A stretch of DNA of 64,000 bases from Azospira oryzae (GCF_004217225.1 NZ_SHKM01000001.1:310001-374000); one strand, 5' to 3'. Positions 24,758 to 37,636 are shown, numbered from the stretch's first letter. A program made the numbers and translations. The notes: generated from the sequence alone by a model not told the origin.

Positions 24758-25567
24758 TTACGCCGCCGCCAGGCCGGACAGCACGTCCGCGTCCAGGCGT
24801 TCGGCGATGTCCTCGCGCAGGGCGTGGAAGGCCGGGGAGGCGAAGAGGCGGGCCCGGTTGCGGGGACGCTCGAAGGGCACCTCGATCTGGGCCAGGACCC
24901 GGCCGGGGGAAGCCCCCAGCACCGCCACCCGGTCTCCCAGGTAGAGGGCCTCGTCCACGTCGTGGGTGACGAAGACGATGGTGCGGCGCGGGCTGGTGCT
25001 CTGCCACACTTCCAGCAGCAGGTCCTGCAGCTTGCCCCGGTTGATCGGGTCGAGGGCGCCGAAGGGTTCGTCCATCAGCAGCACCGGCGCTTCCAGGGCC
25101 AGGGCCCGGGCGATGGCGGCGCGCTGCTGCATGCCGCCGGAAAGCTGGAAGGGGTACTTGCCGGCGGCGTCCGCCAGGCCCACCCGGCCCAGATAGTCCC
25201 GGGCCTTCTCGCGGCGTTCGGCGCGGGAGAGCTTGGGATGGGCCTTGGCCACGGCCAGGGCCACGTTGTCTTCCACCTTCAGCCAGGGGAAGAGGGAGTA
25301 GTTCTGGAAGACCACGGCCCGGTCGATGCCGGGGCCGGTGATGGTGGCGCCCTGCCAGGCCAGACGCCCGTCGGTGGGGGCTTCCAGGCCGGCGATGAGG
25401 CGCAGCAGGGTGGATTTGCCGGAGCCGGAAGGCCCCAGCAGGGTGAGGAACTGCCCCTCGGGCACTTCCAGGGCGACCCGGCGGAGGATGGTGTCTCCCT
25501 CGCCGTAGGCGAAGGAGACGTTATCCACCGCCAGACCGGTGGCGCTGGTCTGGGCGGCGTTGCTCAC
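24758..25567 (-). CDS. ABC transporter ATP-binding protein (SsuB/TauB type)
   Basis: A 269-aa ATPase with Walker [10 protein letters not shown] (~45), Q-loop [12 protein letters not shown] (~88), signature [17 protein letters not shown] (~141), Walker [12 protein letters not shown] (~165) and the H-loop [11 protein letters not shown] (~197). It energises the importer encoded by its neighbours. It overlaps the end of the binding-protein gene by 4 bp (ATGA-type junction) and is followed by the permease after 35 bp. Confidence 0.94.
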   Translation of the reverse strand: MSNAAQTSATGLAVDNVSFAYGEGDTILRRVALEVPEGQFLTLLGPSGSGKSTLLRLIAGLEAPTDGRLAWQGATITGPGIDRAVVFQNYSLFPWLKVEDNVALAVAKAHPKLSRAERREKARDYLGRVGLADAAGKYPFQLSGGMQQRAAIARALALEAPVLLMDEPFGALDPINRGKLQDLLLEVWQSTSPRRTIVFVTHDVDEALYLGDRVAVLGASPGRVLAQIEVPFERPRNRARLFASPAFHALREDIAERLDADVLSGLAAA

Positions 25568-26610
25568 AGGGTGTCCCTTTCCTTGAATTCCTTGAGGCGG
25601 GCCTGGTAGAAGGCGTCCTTGGGATTTTCCCTGGCCAGGGATTCCAGGGCCTTCTGGTAGATGGAGAGTTCGAAGATGGGGGCCAGGGGGCGCTTGCCCT
25701 CGATGAACTCGGAACCGATCATGGACAGCCAGAACTTCTCCACGCCCTTGACGTTGGGGTCGCTGCGCTGTTCCAGGTTGGGGGAGTAGTAGCCCTTCTC
25801 CAGGATGGCCCGATCCAGCTTGATGTACTTGGCGATGGCGTCGATGGTTTCCTTGCGGTGCTCGGCGGCGTACTTCTCGGCCTGCAGCACGGCGCGCAGG
25901 AAGCGTTCCAGGGTGGCGGCGTCCTTCAGCTTGTTGCCGGAGACGATGACGCGGCAGCAGGGATGGCCGGGGGAGAGGTCGCCGGAGCGCACCACCACCT
26001 TGAGGCCCTGCTGTTCGGCGCGCAGGTCATGGGGACCCCACACCAGGCCCGCATCCACCTGGCCGGACTTGACGGCCTCGATGACGGCGGGCGGGTTCTT
26101 CAATTCGAAGATCTGCAGGTCGCTTTTCCAGTTGATCTTGGCGTCCTTGAGGGCGCCGCGCAGCACGGCGTCGCCGGAGGCCAGGCGCACCGTGGCGACC
26201 TTCTTGCCCTTGAGGTCGGCGAGGCTGCGGATGGTGCCGGCCAGCTCGGGCTTGACCACCAGGGCCGCGTCCTGGCCCATGATGCCGCCGATGATCTTGA
26301 TGTCAGAGCCCTTGGAGTAGAACAGCAGGGGCGCGGTGGTGCCGAAGGTGCCCACATCCAGCTTGCCGGCGATGACGGCGCTGATGCCGTCGGCGGAGTT
26401 CTGGAATTCCACCAGTTCCACCTCCAGGCCTTCCTTCTTGAAGAAGCCCTGTTCCTGGGCGACGAAGTACTTGGCATGGCCGGTGACGGGCAGGTGGCCC
26501 ACCTTGAGGGTCTCGGCCTGGGCGCCGGCTGCAGCGGCAGCCACCGCCAGGGCCGCCAGCAGACGCTGGGGCAGGCGCTTGAGGAAGCGGGAGGTACGGG
26601 TGTTTTTCAT
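25564..26610 (-). CDS. ABC transporter substrate-binding protein (SsuA/NrtA family)
   Basis: A 348-aa periplasmic binding protein with a signal peptide (residues 1-32, cut near AGAQAE). The mature part starts TLKVGHLPVTGHAKYFVAQEQG and has the two-lobe fold (VELVEFQNSADGISAVIAGKLDVGTFG). A vicinal cysteine pair in SPGHPCCRVIVSG is notable and could bind metal or form a disulfide. It is the first gene of the importer/CoA-transferase operon. The AT-rich upstream stretch 26655-26715 contains a plausible -10 (TATAGT, minus strand) but no strong -35. The ligand is unknown. Confidence 0.92.
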   Translation of the reverse strand: MKNTRTSRFLKRLPQRLLAALAVAAAAAGAQAETLKVGHLPVTGHAKYFVAQEQGFFKKEGLEVELVEFQNSADGISAVIAGKLDVGTFGTTAPLLFYSKGSDIKIIGGIMGQDAALVVKPELAGTIRSLADLKGKKVATVRLASGDAVLRGALKDAKINWKSDLQIFELKNPPAVIEAVKSGQVDAGLVWGPHDLRAEQQGLKVVVRSGDLSPGHPCCRVIVSGNKLKDAATLERFLRAVLQAEKYAAEHRKETIDAIAKYIKLDRAILEKGYYSPNLEQRSDPNVKGVEKFWLSMIGSEFIEGKRPLAPIFELSIYQKALESLARENPKDAFYQARLKEFKERDTL

Positions 26611-26745
26611 GGAAGCTCCTGGCTCGATTCGTGAATGGACGGTGCCACTATAGGAAAGCTGGCTAATAACCGAAAAATAATGAATTAAGATTTAAATAGT
26701 TCGTTTGGCTATATATTGGACAAGCCGACACTCGAGGGGCAGCGT

Positions 26746-27693
26746 TCAGGCGGCCTGCCGCTGATGTTCCGGCAACGGGTCGAAGCCCGCGTGGGGGCCG
26801 GGAGCTGCAGGGGGGCTGCCAGCGGCGGCCGGGAAGGGCGTGGCGATGCCGGTGTCGAGCAGGGCATGGCGGGCGGGCAGGCATTCCCGGGCCGGGCGGG
26901 CCAGGTAGTAGCCCTGCAGCTGGTCGGCGCCGGCGTCGATGGCGATGGCCAGCTGGTCCGCCGTCTCGATGCCCTCGAAGACCACCCGGGCCTCCAGGTC
27001 GTGCACGATTTCCACCAGGCGGGGCAGCACGCGCCGGGCCTTGGGATTGGTGCCGGCCTCGACGATGAGGCTGCGGTCCAGCTTGACCACGTCCGGCTCC
27101 AGTTGCCACAGGCGGTCGAAGTTGGAATGGTGGCGGCCGAAGTCGTCGATGGCGATGCGGTAGCCCCGGGAACGGTAGTTGGCCACCGCCTCCTTGATGC
27201 GGCCGGAGTCGTCGATGGCGCTTTCCAGGATTTCCAGCACCACCCGCTCCGGGGTCAGGCCCAGGCGTTTGAGGATGGCTTCGAAGACCAGGCCGTGGTC
27301 GCCGGAAATGGCCAGCAGGTGCCGCGGATGGATGTTCAGGTAGAGGTCGCCGCCGCTGCTTTTGGTCTGCAGCAGGTAGTTGAGGGCGTGCACGGTGCGG
27401 GCCAGGCGGTCGAGGAAAACGATTTCCTCCCCGTCCGTGGGCAAAACGAAGACGGCTTCGGGGGCGAGGGGGCTGCCGTCGGCAGCGGTGGCGCGGAGCA
27501 GGGCTTCGTGGCCGGAAACCTGGCCGCTGCGGGCGTCGGTGATGGGCTGGAAGGCGCTGTCCAGGGTGAGGCCGGCAAAGCGGCCGGTGACCCGGTTGTG
27601 GGCGAGGCTGAGGGAGTCGCCGGGGCTCAGGTGGGGGCCGTACTGGCTGCGGTTACGGTCGTTCAGGTAATGGACGAGGTCGGTCAGGGGCAT
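26746..27693 (-). CDS. EAL-domain c-di-GMP phosphodiesterase
   Basis: A 315-aa stand-alone EAL protein. Catalytic positions are all present: the E of GHEALLR (~73), the N of LNIHPRHL, the E of VLEILES, the DD of IDDFGRHHSNFD, the K of VVKLDRSLI, the E of VFEGIE and the Q of LQGYYLARP. It should therefore hydrolyse c-di-GMP. The N-terminal 60 residues are not a known sensor. A good GGAG site precedes the ATG at 27693. It is divergent from the CZB chemoreceptor gene, and the shared upstream region holds several palindromes. Confidence 0.9.
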   Translation of the reverse strand: MPLTDLVHYLNDRNRSQYGPHLSPGDSLSLAHNRVTGRFAGLTLDSAFQPITDARSGQVSGHEALLRATAADGSPLAPEAVFVLPTDGEEIVFLDRLARTVHALNYLLQTKSSGGDLYLNIHPRHLLAISGDHGLVFEAILKRLGLTPERVVLEILESAIDDSGRIKEAVANYRSRGYRIAIDDFGRHHSNFDRLWQLEPDVVKLDRSLIVEAGTNPKARRVLPRLVEIVHDLEARVVFEGIETADQLAIAIDAGADQLQGYYLARPARECLPARHALLDTGIATPFPAAAGSPPAAPGPHAGFDPLPEHQRQAA

Positions 27694-28019
27694 GGTGTTC
27701 TCCGGAATCTGGTGATGTGCTTGATGAGCTGCGCCATGGGCGGACGCTGGGTCTGGCGGATGGTGTCGGGCACATTCGACAAGGCGGGCAGGCGTTCCGG
27801 CGGGTCATGGTGTTCTCCTTGGTTGGGAGCGGATGGCCGAACTTTAGGCCATCTGCTTAAGCGTTAAAAAGACTTAATAGTCTTTTGTTTATTCTGTGTG
27901 GGAATAACAAGTGGACGGAGCAGTTTTTAGCCTGGATCAAATGCACGGGGGTATAACTGAGTAAAATGCTCAACTATTAAATCCCGACAAATTTTGTCGG
28001 ATATTCTCAGGAGAGCATC
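27694..28019. promoter_or_regulatory. intergenic region with three palindromes
   Basis: Between the divergent EAL and chemoreceptor genes lie GATGGCC/GGCCATC (27832-27853), AAAAGACT/AGTCTTTT (27867-27886) and a 17-base palindrome CCGACAAA-T-TTTGTCGG (27984-28000). The last is just upstream of the chemoreceptor's AGGAGA ribosome site (28010-28015), where a bound protein or a hairpin could block expression. A small open frame with its own ribosome site starts at 27808 on the minus strand. Confidence 0.5.
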
Positions 28020-29123
28020 ATGTTGTGGGGCAGAAAGCAGCGGCGGCTGGCGCAATTGGAGCAGGAAGTGCGGCAGTGGGCGGCCCGGGACGAGCAGGCC
28101 CGGGCAGAAATCCAACGCCTTGAGGCCGAGGCCGGACAGTGGCGGCAGCAGGCGGAAAACCTGGAGCAGGAACGCCAGAGCCTGGGCCGGGTGTTCGGCA
28201 GCCTGGATGCCTTCGGCGCCTCCCTGGCCGGGGTCAGCCAGTCCTTCGTCGGCCTCGCCGGCCACCTCAACCAGGACAAGCTCTCCGCCGCCGAGGCCGC
28301 GGGCCAGGCCCTGCACAACCGGGAGTCCTTCGCCCGCATCGCCAGCAACCTGACTTCCCTGGTGGAGCACCTGGGCCACTCCTCCCGGCGGGTGGAAGAC
28401 CTGGCCCGGCGGGCCGGGGAGATCGGCGGCATCGTCCAGCTGATCAAGGAAATTGCCGACCAGACCAATCTGCTGGCCCTCAACGCTGCCATCGAGGCGG
28501 CACGGGCTGGCGAGGCGGGCCGGGGCTTCGCCGTGGTGGCCGACGAGGTGCGCAAGCTGGCAGAGCGCACCACCCGGGCCACGGTGGATATCGGCACTCT
28601 GGTCACCACCATCCAGACGGAAACCGGCGCCGCCCACGACGCCATGCAGGCCGGTGCCGGCAATGCGGCCCGCTTCGCCGCCGACAGCGAGGCGGCCATG
28701 CGCAGCATGGAAGCCCTGCAGGGCCTTTCCGCCGCCATGGAGGCCAGCGTGGACGGGGCCGCCCTGCTGGCCAATGTGGAACTGGCCAATCTGGAGGAAC
28801 TGAGCCTCAAGCTGGAGGTGTACAAGGTCTTTCTCGGCATCTCCGGCCTGCGCCCGGAGCAGGTGCCGGACGAGACCGAATGCCGCCTGGGGCGCTGGTA
28901 TTACGATGCGGAGGTGAAGGCCCGTTTTGCCCGCCTGCCCGGCTACAGCGCCCTGGAATCGCCCCACCGGGCGGTGCACCAGCGGGCCCGCCAGGCCCTG
29001 GAGCTGCACTACGCCGGCCGCACCGAGGAATCCCTGCAGGCCCTGGCGGCCATGGAATTGGCCAACCAGACCGTGATGGCAGGCATGGGCCCCATGCTGG
29101 GCCACGCCCTCTCCGGCCGCTGA
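28020..29123 (+). CDS. soluble chemoreceptor with C-terminal CZB domain
   Basis: A 367-aa receptor without membrane segments. A coiled coil (1-75) leads into a short signalling domain with the CheA/CheW-binding tip ([40 protein letters not shown], about 145-185 in all), then a chemoreceptor zinc-binding domain (about 245-355). That domain keeps the CRLGRWYYD cysteine motif and the HRAVHQRA histidine block. The first zinc-ligand helix reads [14 protein letters not shown], with Glu where relatives have His (LDHLVFK). Cytosolic CZB receptors sense zinc, pH or oxidants such as hypochlorous acid. The altered ligand may change sensing. Confidence 0.92.
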   Translation: MLWGRKQRRLAQLEQEVRQWAARDEQARAEIQRLEAEAGQWRQQAENLEQERQSLGRVFGSLDAFGASLAGVSQSFVGLAGHLNQDKLSAAEAAGQALHNRESFARIASNLTSLVEHLGHSSRRVEDLARRAGEIGGIVQLIKEIADQTNLLALNAAIEAARAGEAGRGFAVVADEVRKLAERTTRATVDIGTLVTTIQTETGAAHDAMQAGAGNAARFAADSEAAMRSMEALQGLSAAMEASVDGAALLANVELANLEELSLKLEVYKVFLGISGLRPEQVPDETECRLGRWYYDAEVKARFARLPGYSALESPHRAVHQRARQALELHYAGRTEESLQALAAMELANQTVMAGMGPMLGHALSGR

Positions 29124-29140
29124 GCTGCCGTGCCGGCGCC

Positions 29141-32125
<2,985 letters not shown>

Positions 32126-32281
32126 GCCGCTACCTCCAGGGGCCCGGTATGCGGGGCCGGGGGCGCCGCCGCACGCTACAGCTCGGGGAGTGATCCGCCG
32201 GTTCGGATGGCTTGCATCGCACCGGAGTTGATGGGTTTGACTTTCTCCTTTTCGAGGGGGCGGATCAAGGGCTAGTTCCCC

Positions 32282-32307
32282 GGGGCTATGACCAGGGTCA
32301 TAGCCCC
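32282..32307 (-). other. strong hairpin downstream of alanine dehydrogenase
   Basis: A perfect eleven-base inverted repeat GGGGCTATGAC/GTCATAGCCCC with a four-base loop. It lies just behind the alanine dehydrogenase stop. It has no T run, so it may end transcription with help from Rho or protect the mRNA 3' end. Confidence 0.65.
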
Positions 32308-32323
32308 TTGGTGAGGGCCGGGC

Positions 32324-33415
32324 TCAACCCGGATTGCCCTGCAGGGCGGCGGCCACCGCCCCGTGCACGATGCGGCCGGCGTTGACGTTGAGGCCGGCGG
32401 CCAGGTGGGGATCGTCCGCCGTGGCCTGCCGCCAGCCCTTGTCGGCCAGGGCCAGGACGAAGGGACGGGTGGCGTTGTTGAGGGCCTGGGCCGAGGTGCG
32501 GGGCACGGCTCCGGGCATGTTGGCGACGCCGTAGTGGATGACCCCGTCCACGACGTAGGTGGGGTCCGCATGGGTGGTGGGGCGGGAAGTCTCGACGCAG
32601 CCGCCCTGGTCGATGGCCACGTCCACGATGACGCTGCCCGCCTTCATCTTGCCGACCAGGTCCCGGTCTACCAGACGCGGCGCGGCGGCGCCGGGCACCA
32701 GCACGGCGCCCACCAGGAGGTCGGCGCGGACGGCGTAGGCTTCGATGGTCTCCCGGGTGGCGGCGACGGTGCGCACCCGGCCCGGGTACTCCCGGTCCAG
32801 GGCCTCCAGCTTGGACAGGGACAGGTCGAGCACCGTCACTTCGGCCCCCAGGCCCACGGCGACGCGGGTGGCGTGGCTGCCGACGACGCCGGCACCGAGC
32901 ACCACCACGTGGGCCGCCGGTACCCCGGGCACGCCGCCGAGCAGCACGCCGCGGCCGCCCTGGGCCTTTTCCAGCCAGTGGGCGCCGACCTGTACCGCCA
33001 TGCGCCCGGCCACCGCCGACATGGGCGCCAGCAGGGGCAGGCCGCCGACGGCGTCGGTAACCGTCTCGTAGGCCAGGGCGGTGCAGCCGGAATCCACCAG
33101 GGCCTGGGCCTGGCGCGGGTCCGGGGCCAGGTGCAGGTAGGTGAAGAGGGTCAGTTCCGGGCGCAGGTAGGGGAATTCGGCCGGCTGGGGCTCCTTCACC
33201 TTGACCACCAGATCGGCACGCCAGGCAGAAGCCGCATCGGGCACGATGGTGGCACCGGCGGCGGCATAGGCGCCGTCGTCGTAGCCGACACCCTGGCCGG
33301 CCCCCTGTTCCACCAGCACCTGATGGCCCCGGGCGGTGAGTTCGCGGACGGTGGCCGGCACCAGGCCGACCCGGTATTCGTGGACCTTGATTTCCTTGGG
33401 TACGCCGACCTGCAT
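32324..33415 (-). CDS. ald: alanine dehydrogenase
   Basis: A 363-aa NAD-dependent L-alanine dehydrogenase, converting alanine to pyruvate and ammonium or the reverse. Family motifs: [18 protein letters not shown] at the start, [13 protein letters not shown] with the substrate lysine, [10 protein letters not shown], the [20 protein letters not shown] nucleotide-binding turn (~170) and [19 protein letters not shown] (~265). The ATG at 33415 follows AAGGAG at 7 bp; an upstream ATG at 33433 lies before that site. It follows the ferredoxin reductase gene on the same strand after about 67 bp and may be cotranscribed. Confidence 0.94.
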   Translation of the reverse strand: MQVGVPKEIKVHEYRVGLVPATVRELTARGHQVLVEQGAGQGVGYDDGAYAAAGATIVPDAASAWRADLVVKVKEPQPAEFPYLRPELTLFTYLHLAPDPRQAQALVDSGCTALAYETVTDAVGGLPLLAPMSAVAGRMAVQVGAHWLEKAQGGRGVLLGGVPGVPAAHVVVLGAGVVGSHATRVAVGLGAEVTVLDLSLSKLEALDREYPGRVRTVAATRETIEAYAVRADLLVGAVLVPGAAAPRLVDRDLVGKMKAGSVIVDVAIDQGGCVETSRPTTHADPTYVVDGVIHYGVANMPGAVPRTSAQALNNATRPFVLALADKGWRQATADDPHLAAGLNVNAGRIVHGAVAAALQGNPG

Positions 33416-33482
33416 GGAAGTCTCCTTGGGCAAAGGGCTGCCGTTCAGTGTGCCATAGCCGCCGTGACGACGGCATGACCGC

Positions 33483-34271
33483 CTAGAAGGAATTTTCCAG
33501 GGCCACCTGACCCGGCTGGCCCCGCTTGGAGAGGCGGCAGTCCTTGGCCTCCAGGGCCAGGCGGGTGTCCTCCACCATGGCCGGATTGCCGCACACCATG
33601 AGGCGGCTGTGGCCCGGGTCGATCTCCAGGCCGAGGGCCGCTTCCAGGCTGCCGTCGGCCAGCAGGGCCGGGATGCGCCGGCTCAGGGTGCCGGGCGGGG
33701 CAGCCCCATCCCGGGTCACCACCGGCTGGTAGCGCAGGCGGCCGGCCAGCTCTCCCACCAGGGGGTGGCCGGGCAGGGCGGCGAGCCAGTCCCGGTAGGT
33801 CAGTTCGGCGCCGTCGCGCACGCTGTGCACCAGGGCGATGTGCTGGTACTGCTGCCACACCGCCGGGTCGTTGAGGATGGAGAGGAAGGGCGCCAGGCCT
33901 GTGCCGGTGGCCAGCAGCCACAGGTCCCGGCCGTCCTGGAAGCGGTCCGTGGTCAGGTGGCCCCAGGCCTGGCGGTCCACCGCCACCCGGTCGCCGACCC
34001 CGAGGCGGGCCAGGCGGGAGGTGAATTCGCCGTCGGGCACGGCGATGGAATAGAACTCCAGATGCTCGTCGTAGGCGGCGGAAACCATGGAGTAGGGGCG
34101 CCAGGCCAGGGGTCTGTCGGGGGCCGTGGTGAGGGGCAGGCCGAGGCGCACGAACTGGCCGGGGACGAAACGGAAGGACGGCTGGCGGGTCAGACGGAAG
34201 GAGAAGAGCTTGTCCGTCCAGCGTTTGAACCAGGTGATGCGTTCCACCGAATACTTGTCGCCGGCGTCCAT
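33483..34271 (-). CDS. fpr: ferredoxin-NADP reductase
   Basis: A 262-aa FAD enzyme that passes electrons between NADPH and ferredoxin or flavodoxin. FAD site: LAWRPYSMVSA (RxYS). NADP site: LLATGTGLAPFLSIL, then VHSVRDGAELTYRD and LMVCGNPAMVEDT. The C-terminus ends VALENSF, the aromatic-ended form of bacterial FPR. The ATG at 34271 has a GGGAGG site; the longer frame upstream is not needed. It reads away from the DUF748 gene. Confidence 0.93.
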   Translation of the reverse strand: MDAGDKYSVERITWFKRWTDKLFSFRLTRQPSFRFVPGQFVRLGLPLTTAPDRPLAWRPYSMVSAAYDEHLEFYSIAVPDGEFTSRLARLGVGDRVAVDRQAWGHLTTDRFQDGRDLWLLATGTGLAPFLSILNDPAVWQQYQHIALVHSVRDGAELTYRDWLAALPGHPLVGELAGRLRYQPVVTRDGAAPPGTLSRRIPALLADGSLEAALGLEIDPGHSRLMVCGNPAMVEDTRLALEAKDCRLSKRGQPGQVALENSF

Positions 34272-34414
34272 GGACGGCCTCCCTTGAGTAGGTTTATTTC
34301 CTAGTAAATTAGTCGGGAATTTGGCCGGGCAGTTCCCGGACGTGACCAAGGTCGTACCGGATTTCCCATTCGTCGTAATAAACTGGCGTCACACCATAAG
34401 AAAAGAGCATTGCC

Positions 34415-37400
34415 ATGACTGCCTCCGCACCCCGACAGAACAACGATCTCTCCACCCGGCTCCAGGCCGGCCTGCAACACCTGCAACCCCGCCTGCAAGC
34501 CTTCGCCCGCCACCGGCGGGTGCGCCAGGGCGCCTGGGGCCTGGGCATCTTCCTGGTGCTGTTCGGCCTCCTCGGCTATTTCTGGCTGCCGGGCTTCGCC
34601 AAGGCCAAGCTGGAATCCCTGCTGGCCGAGGAATTCGAGCGGCCGGTGCGCATCGAGCGCATCCAGGTTTCCCCCTACACCCTGTCGGCCACCATCAGCG
34701 GCTTTGCCGTGGGGCAGCGCGGTGCCGATGCCGGCGTGCCGGCGGAACAGCGCCTGCTGGGCTTCGACAGCCTGCATGTGAATGTCTCCTCCATGAGCCT
34801 GGCCCGGGGCATCCCGGTGGTGAGCGAAGTCAAGCTGGTGGGGCCCTATGTGCATCTGGTGCGGGAGGAGGGCAACCGCTACAACATCTCGGACCTGATC
34901 GAGAAATGGACGGAAAAGCCCTCCGAGGGGCCGCCACCGAAATTCTCCGTGGCCAACATCGCCGTCGAGGGCGGCCGCATCGACTTCGACGACCGGCCGG
35001 TGAAGGTCAGCCACCACATCACCGACCTGGCCCTGGGCATTCCTTTCCTGGCCAACACGCCGGGCACCGTGGAATCCTTCGTCGAACCCCATTTCGCCGC
35101 CAAGCTCAACGGCGCACCCCTGTCCCTCGGCGGCAAGCTGCGTCCCTTCGCCCCGGGCAAGGATGCGGTGGTGGATGTGGAAATCCGGGACTTCGACCTG
35201 GCCGGGGTGGATGCCTACATTCCCGCCAACATTCCCCTGACCGTCACGGCCGCCAAGCTGGAAGGCGATCTGGCGGTGACCTTCAGCCAGGCCGAGGGCC
35301 AGGCCCCCAGCGTCGGCGTCAGCGGCGGCCTGGGCATCAAGGGCGTCGCCGCCAAGGGCAACAAGGTGGGGCTGCAGGTGGGAGCCATCCAGCTGGGCAT
35401 CCAGCGGGCCACCCTGGACGATGCCAAGGGCGTGGACCTGAAGCTGGCAGTGCGGGATCTGGCCTTCTCCCGGGACGGCGAGAAGCAGCCCTTCCTCGGC
35501 TTTTCCGCCCTGACCCTGGATGGGGTGTCGGTCAATCTGGTCAGCCGTCAGGCCAAGGTGGCCGGCATCACCCTGGAAAATCCCCAGGCCGGGGTACGTC
35601 GCCTCAAGGGCGGCGAGGTGGATCTGCTGCAGTCCCTGGCCGCCCTGGCGCCCACGCCGGCGGCCCCGGCCAAGGCGGCTCCCGCCAAAGTCCCGGCCAA
35701 GACAGGTGGTACGGCCGGGGCCGCCAAGGTGCCGGCGCCCTGGGGCTGGCAGGTGGCCCAGCTGCGGGTCGGCGGCGGCAAGCTGCGCTACACGGACGAC
35801 AATCTGGAGAAGGTGCCGCCCCTCAGCGTGGACGGCCTGGACCTCCATGTGGCCGGCCTTTCCTCCGCCGCCGGCAGTCGCAGCCAGATCGGCATCGAGG
35901 CCCGCATCAACGAACAGGGACGCTTCAAGGTGGAGGGGGCGGTCGCCCTCGCGCCCCTGGCCGCCGATCTGCAGCTGGATCTGGAACAGGTCAATCTGGT
36001 GGCCCTGCAGGGCCTGGCGGCAGAGCAGCTGAACGCCCTGCTGACCAAGGGCGACCTGACAGTGAAGGGCAAGCTTAAGGTGGCGGCTGGGGCCGCTGGA
36101 GCCGCTCCCGGCGTGGCCTTCGACGGCGACGTCAATCTCACCGACTTCAACGTGCTGGACAAGCTCAACGCCACCGACCTGTTGCGCTGGCGCAGCCTGC
36201 GCCTGACCGGGGTCGAGGCCGGCAGCGTGCCGCCCCGCTTTGCCGTGGGCGAGATCGCCATCACCAGCTTCTACGCCCGGGCCATCCTGTCGCCCGAAGG
36301 CCGCCTCAACCTGCAGGACATCGTGCGCCAGGACGAAGGCGCCAAGCCGGCCGCCGCTGCGCCTGCCGCTTCCGCCGCCGCCGTGCCGGCGACGCCGGCT
36401 GCAGCTCCTGCCCCCGTCGCTGCCCCGGCCAAGCCCGCCGGGCCGGCGCCCCAGATCCGCATCGGCAAGGTGGTGCTGGCCGGTGGCAACATCAACTTCA
36501 CCGACCGTTTCATCAAGCCCAACTACAGCGCCAACCTGACCGACCTGTCGGGCCGCATCGGCACCCTGGCGGCGGGCAAGCCGGCGGAGCTGCTGATCCG
36601 GGGCAAGGTGGACCGCACCGCGCCCCTGGATATCTCCGGCAAGATCGATCCCCTGGGCTCGCCCATCGCCCTGGATGTGCAGGCCAAGGCCCGGGGCATC
36701 GAGATGTCCTCCTTCACGCCCTATTCGGGCCGTTACCTGGGCTACACCATCGAGAAGGGCAAGCTCTCGGTGGATGTGCAGTACAAGGTGGAGAAGGGCG
36801 AGCTGCAGGCCCAGAACAAGATCTTCATCGACCAGCTGACCTTCGGCGACAAGGTGGAAAGTCCCAACGCCCTGGGCATTCCCATCGGCCTGGTGGTGGC
36901 GCTGCTGAAAAACTCCCGGGGCGAGATCGACCTCAACCTGCCGGTGCAGGGCTCCCTCAACGATCCCCAGTTTTCCATCGGCGGCATCGTCGGCAAGATG
37001 ATCCTCAACCTGCTGACCAAGGCGGTGACTTCGCCCTTCACTCTGCTGTCCTCCCTCTTCGGCGGCGGCGAGGAACTCTCTTACGTGGCTTTCGATGCTG
37101 GCCATGCCCGCATCACCCCGGAGGTGGAAAAGCGCCTGGAAACCATTGCCAAGGCCCTGCGCGAACGTCCGGCCCTGGAACTGGAAATCACCGGCACGGC
37201 CGATCCGGCGGCGGAGCAGGAAGGCCTCAAGCGCGCCATCCTGGAGCGCAAGGTGCGGGCCCAGAAGCTGGCCGAGCAGGCCAAGGGCGGCAAGGCCTCC
37301 GGCAGCATCGCCGCGGTCACGGTGAGCGCCGAGGAATATCCGCGCTACCTGGAAAAGGCCTACAAGGAGGAATCCTTCAAGAAGCCCCGCAATTTCATCG

Positions 37401-37636
37401 GCCTCACCAAGAGCCTGCCGGTGGCGGAGATGGAGGCCCTGATGATCGCCAATATCCCCGCCGAAGAGGAAGAGATGCGCCAGCTGGCCCAGCGCCGTGG
37501 TACGGCAGTGCAGACCTGGCTGGTGGAGAAGGGCGGCATTGCGGCCGAGCGCCTGTTCCTGCTCTCGCCCAAGGTGGGCGGCGAAGCACCCAAGGGGGCG
37601 CCGGTGGGCGGGCGCGTGGACTTCAGCCTGCAGTAG
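34415..37636 (+). CDS. DUF748 family envelope protein with OmpA-like end
   Basis: A 1073-aa protein with one N-terminal membrane anchor (about residues 42-58, ending WLPGF) and a very long periplasmic part of AsmA/DUF748 type. It has repeated beta-rich modules of the form 'VxGxVDLxDxxV', two Ala/Pro-rich linkers (about 410-440 and 645-685) and a final section starting SYVAFDAGHARITPEVEKRL that resembles an OmpA-type domain. Relatives belong to the group of bridge-like proteins thought to help move lipids or assemble the outer membrane. Its exact role is not known. No strong ribosome site is seen, but the ATG fits the divergent layout. Confidence 0.85.
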   Translation: MTASAPRQNNDLSTRLQAGLQHLQPRLQAFARHRRVRQGAWGLGIFLVLFGLLGYFWLPGFAKAKLESLLAEEFERPVRIERIQVSPYTLSATISGFAVGQRGADAGVPAEQRLLGFDSLHVNVSSMSLARGIPVVSEVKLVGPYVHLVREEGNRYNISDLIEKWTEKPSEGPPPKFSVANIAVEGGRIDFDDRPVKVSHHITDLALGIPFLANTPGTVESFVEPHFAAKLNGAPLSLGGKLRPFAPGKDAVVDVEIRDFDLAGVDAYIPANIPLTVTAAKLEGDLAVTFSQAEGQAPSVGVSGGLGIKGVAAKGNKVGLQVGAIQLGIQRATLDDAKGVDLKLAVRDLAFSRDGEKQPFLGFSALTLDGVSVNLVSRQAKVAGITLENPQAGVRRLKGGEVDLLQSLAALAPTPAAPAKAAPAKVPAKTGGTAGAAKVPAPWGWQVAQLRVGGGKLRYTDDNLEKVPPLSVDGLDLHVAGLSSAAGSRSQIGIEARINEQGRFKVEGAVALAPLAADLQLDLEQVNLVALQGLAAEQLNALLTKGDLTVKGKLKVAAGAAGAAPGVAFDGDVNLTDFNVLDKLNATDLLRWRSLRLTGVEAGSVPPRFAVGEIAITSFYARAILSPEGRLNLQDIVRQDEGAKPAAAAPAASAAAVPATPAAAPAPVAAPAKPAGPAPQIRIGKVVLAGGNINFTDRFIKPNYSANLTDLSGRIGTLAAGKPAELLIRGKVDRTAPLDISGKIDPLGSPIALDVQAKARGIEMSSFTPYSGRYLGYTIEKGKLSVDVQYKVEKGELQAQNKIFIDQLTFGDKVESPNALGIPIGLVVALLKNSRGEIDLNLPVQGSLNDPQFSIGGIVGKMILNLLTKAVTSPFTLLSSLFGGGEELSYVAFDAGHARITPEVEKRLETIAKALRERPALELEITGTADPAAEQEGLKRAILERKVRAQKLAEQAKGGKASGSIAAVTVSAEEYPRYLEKAYKEESFKKPRNFIGLTKSLPVAEMEALMIANIPAEEEEMRQLAQRRGTAVQTWLVEKGGIAAERLFLLSPKVGGEAPKGAPVGGRVDFSLQ

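Noticed and set aside
34301-37105. Minus-strand 934-codon open frame opposite the DUF748 gene
   Set aside because: Its translation is His/Gly/Gln-rich without motifs, typical of antisense frames in high-GC DNA; the plus-strand DUF748 frame has clear domain structure.
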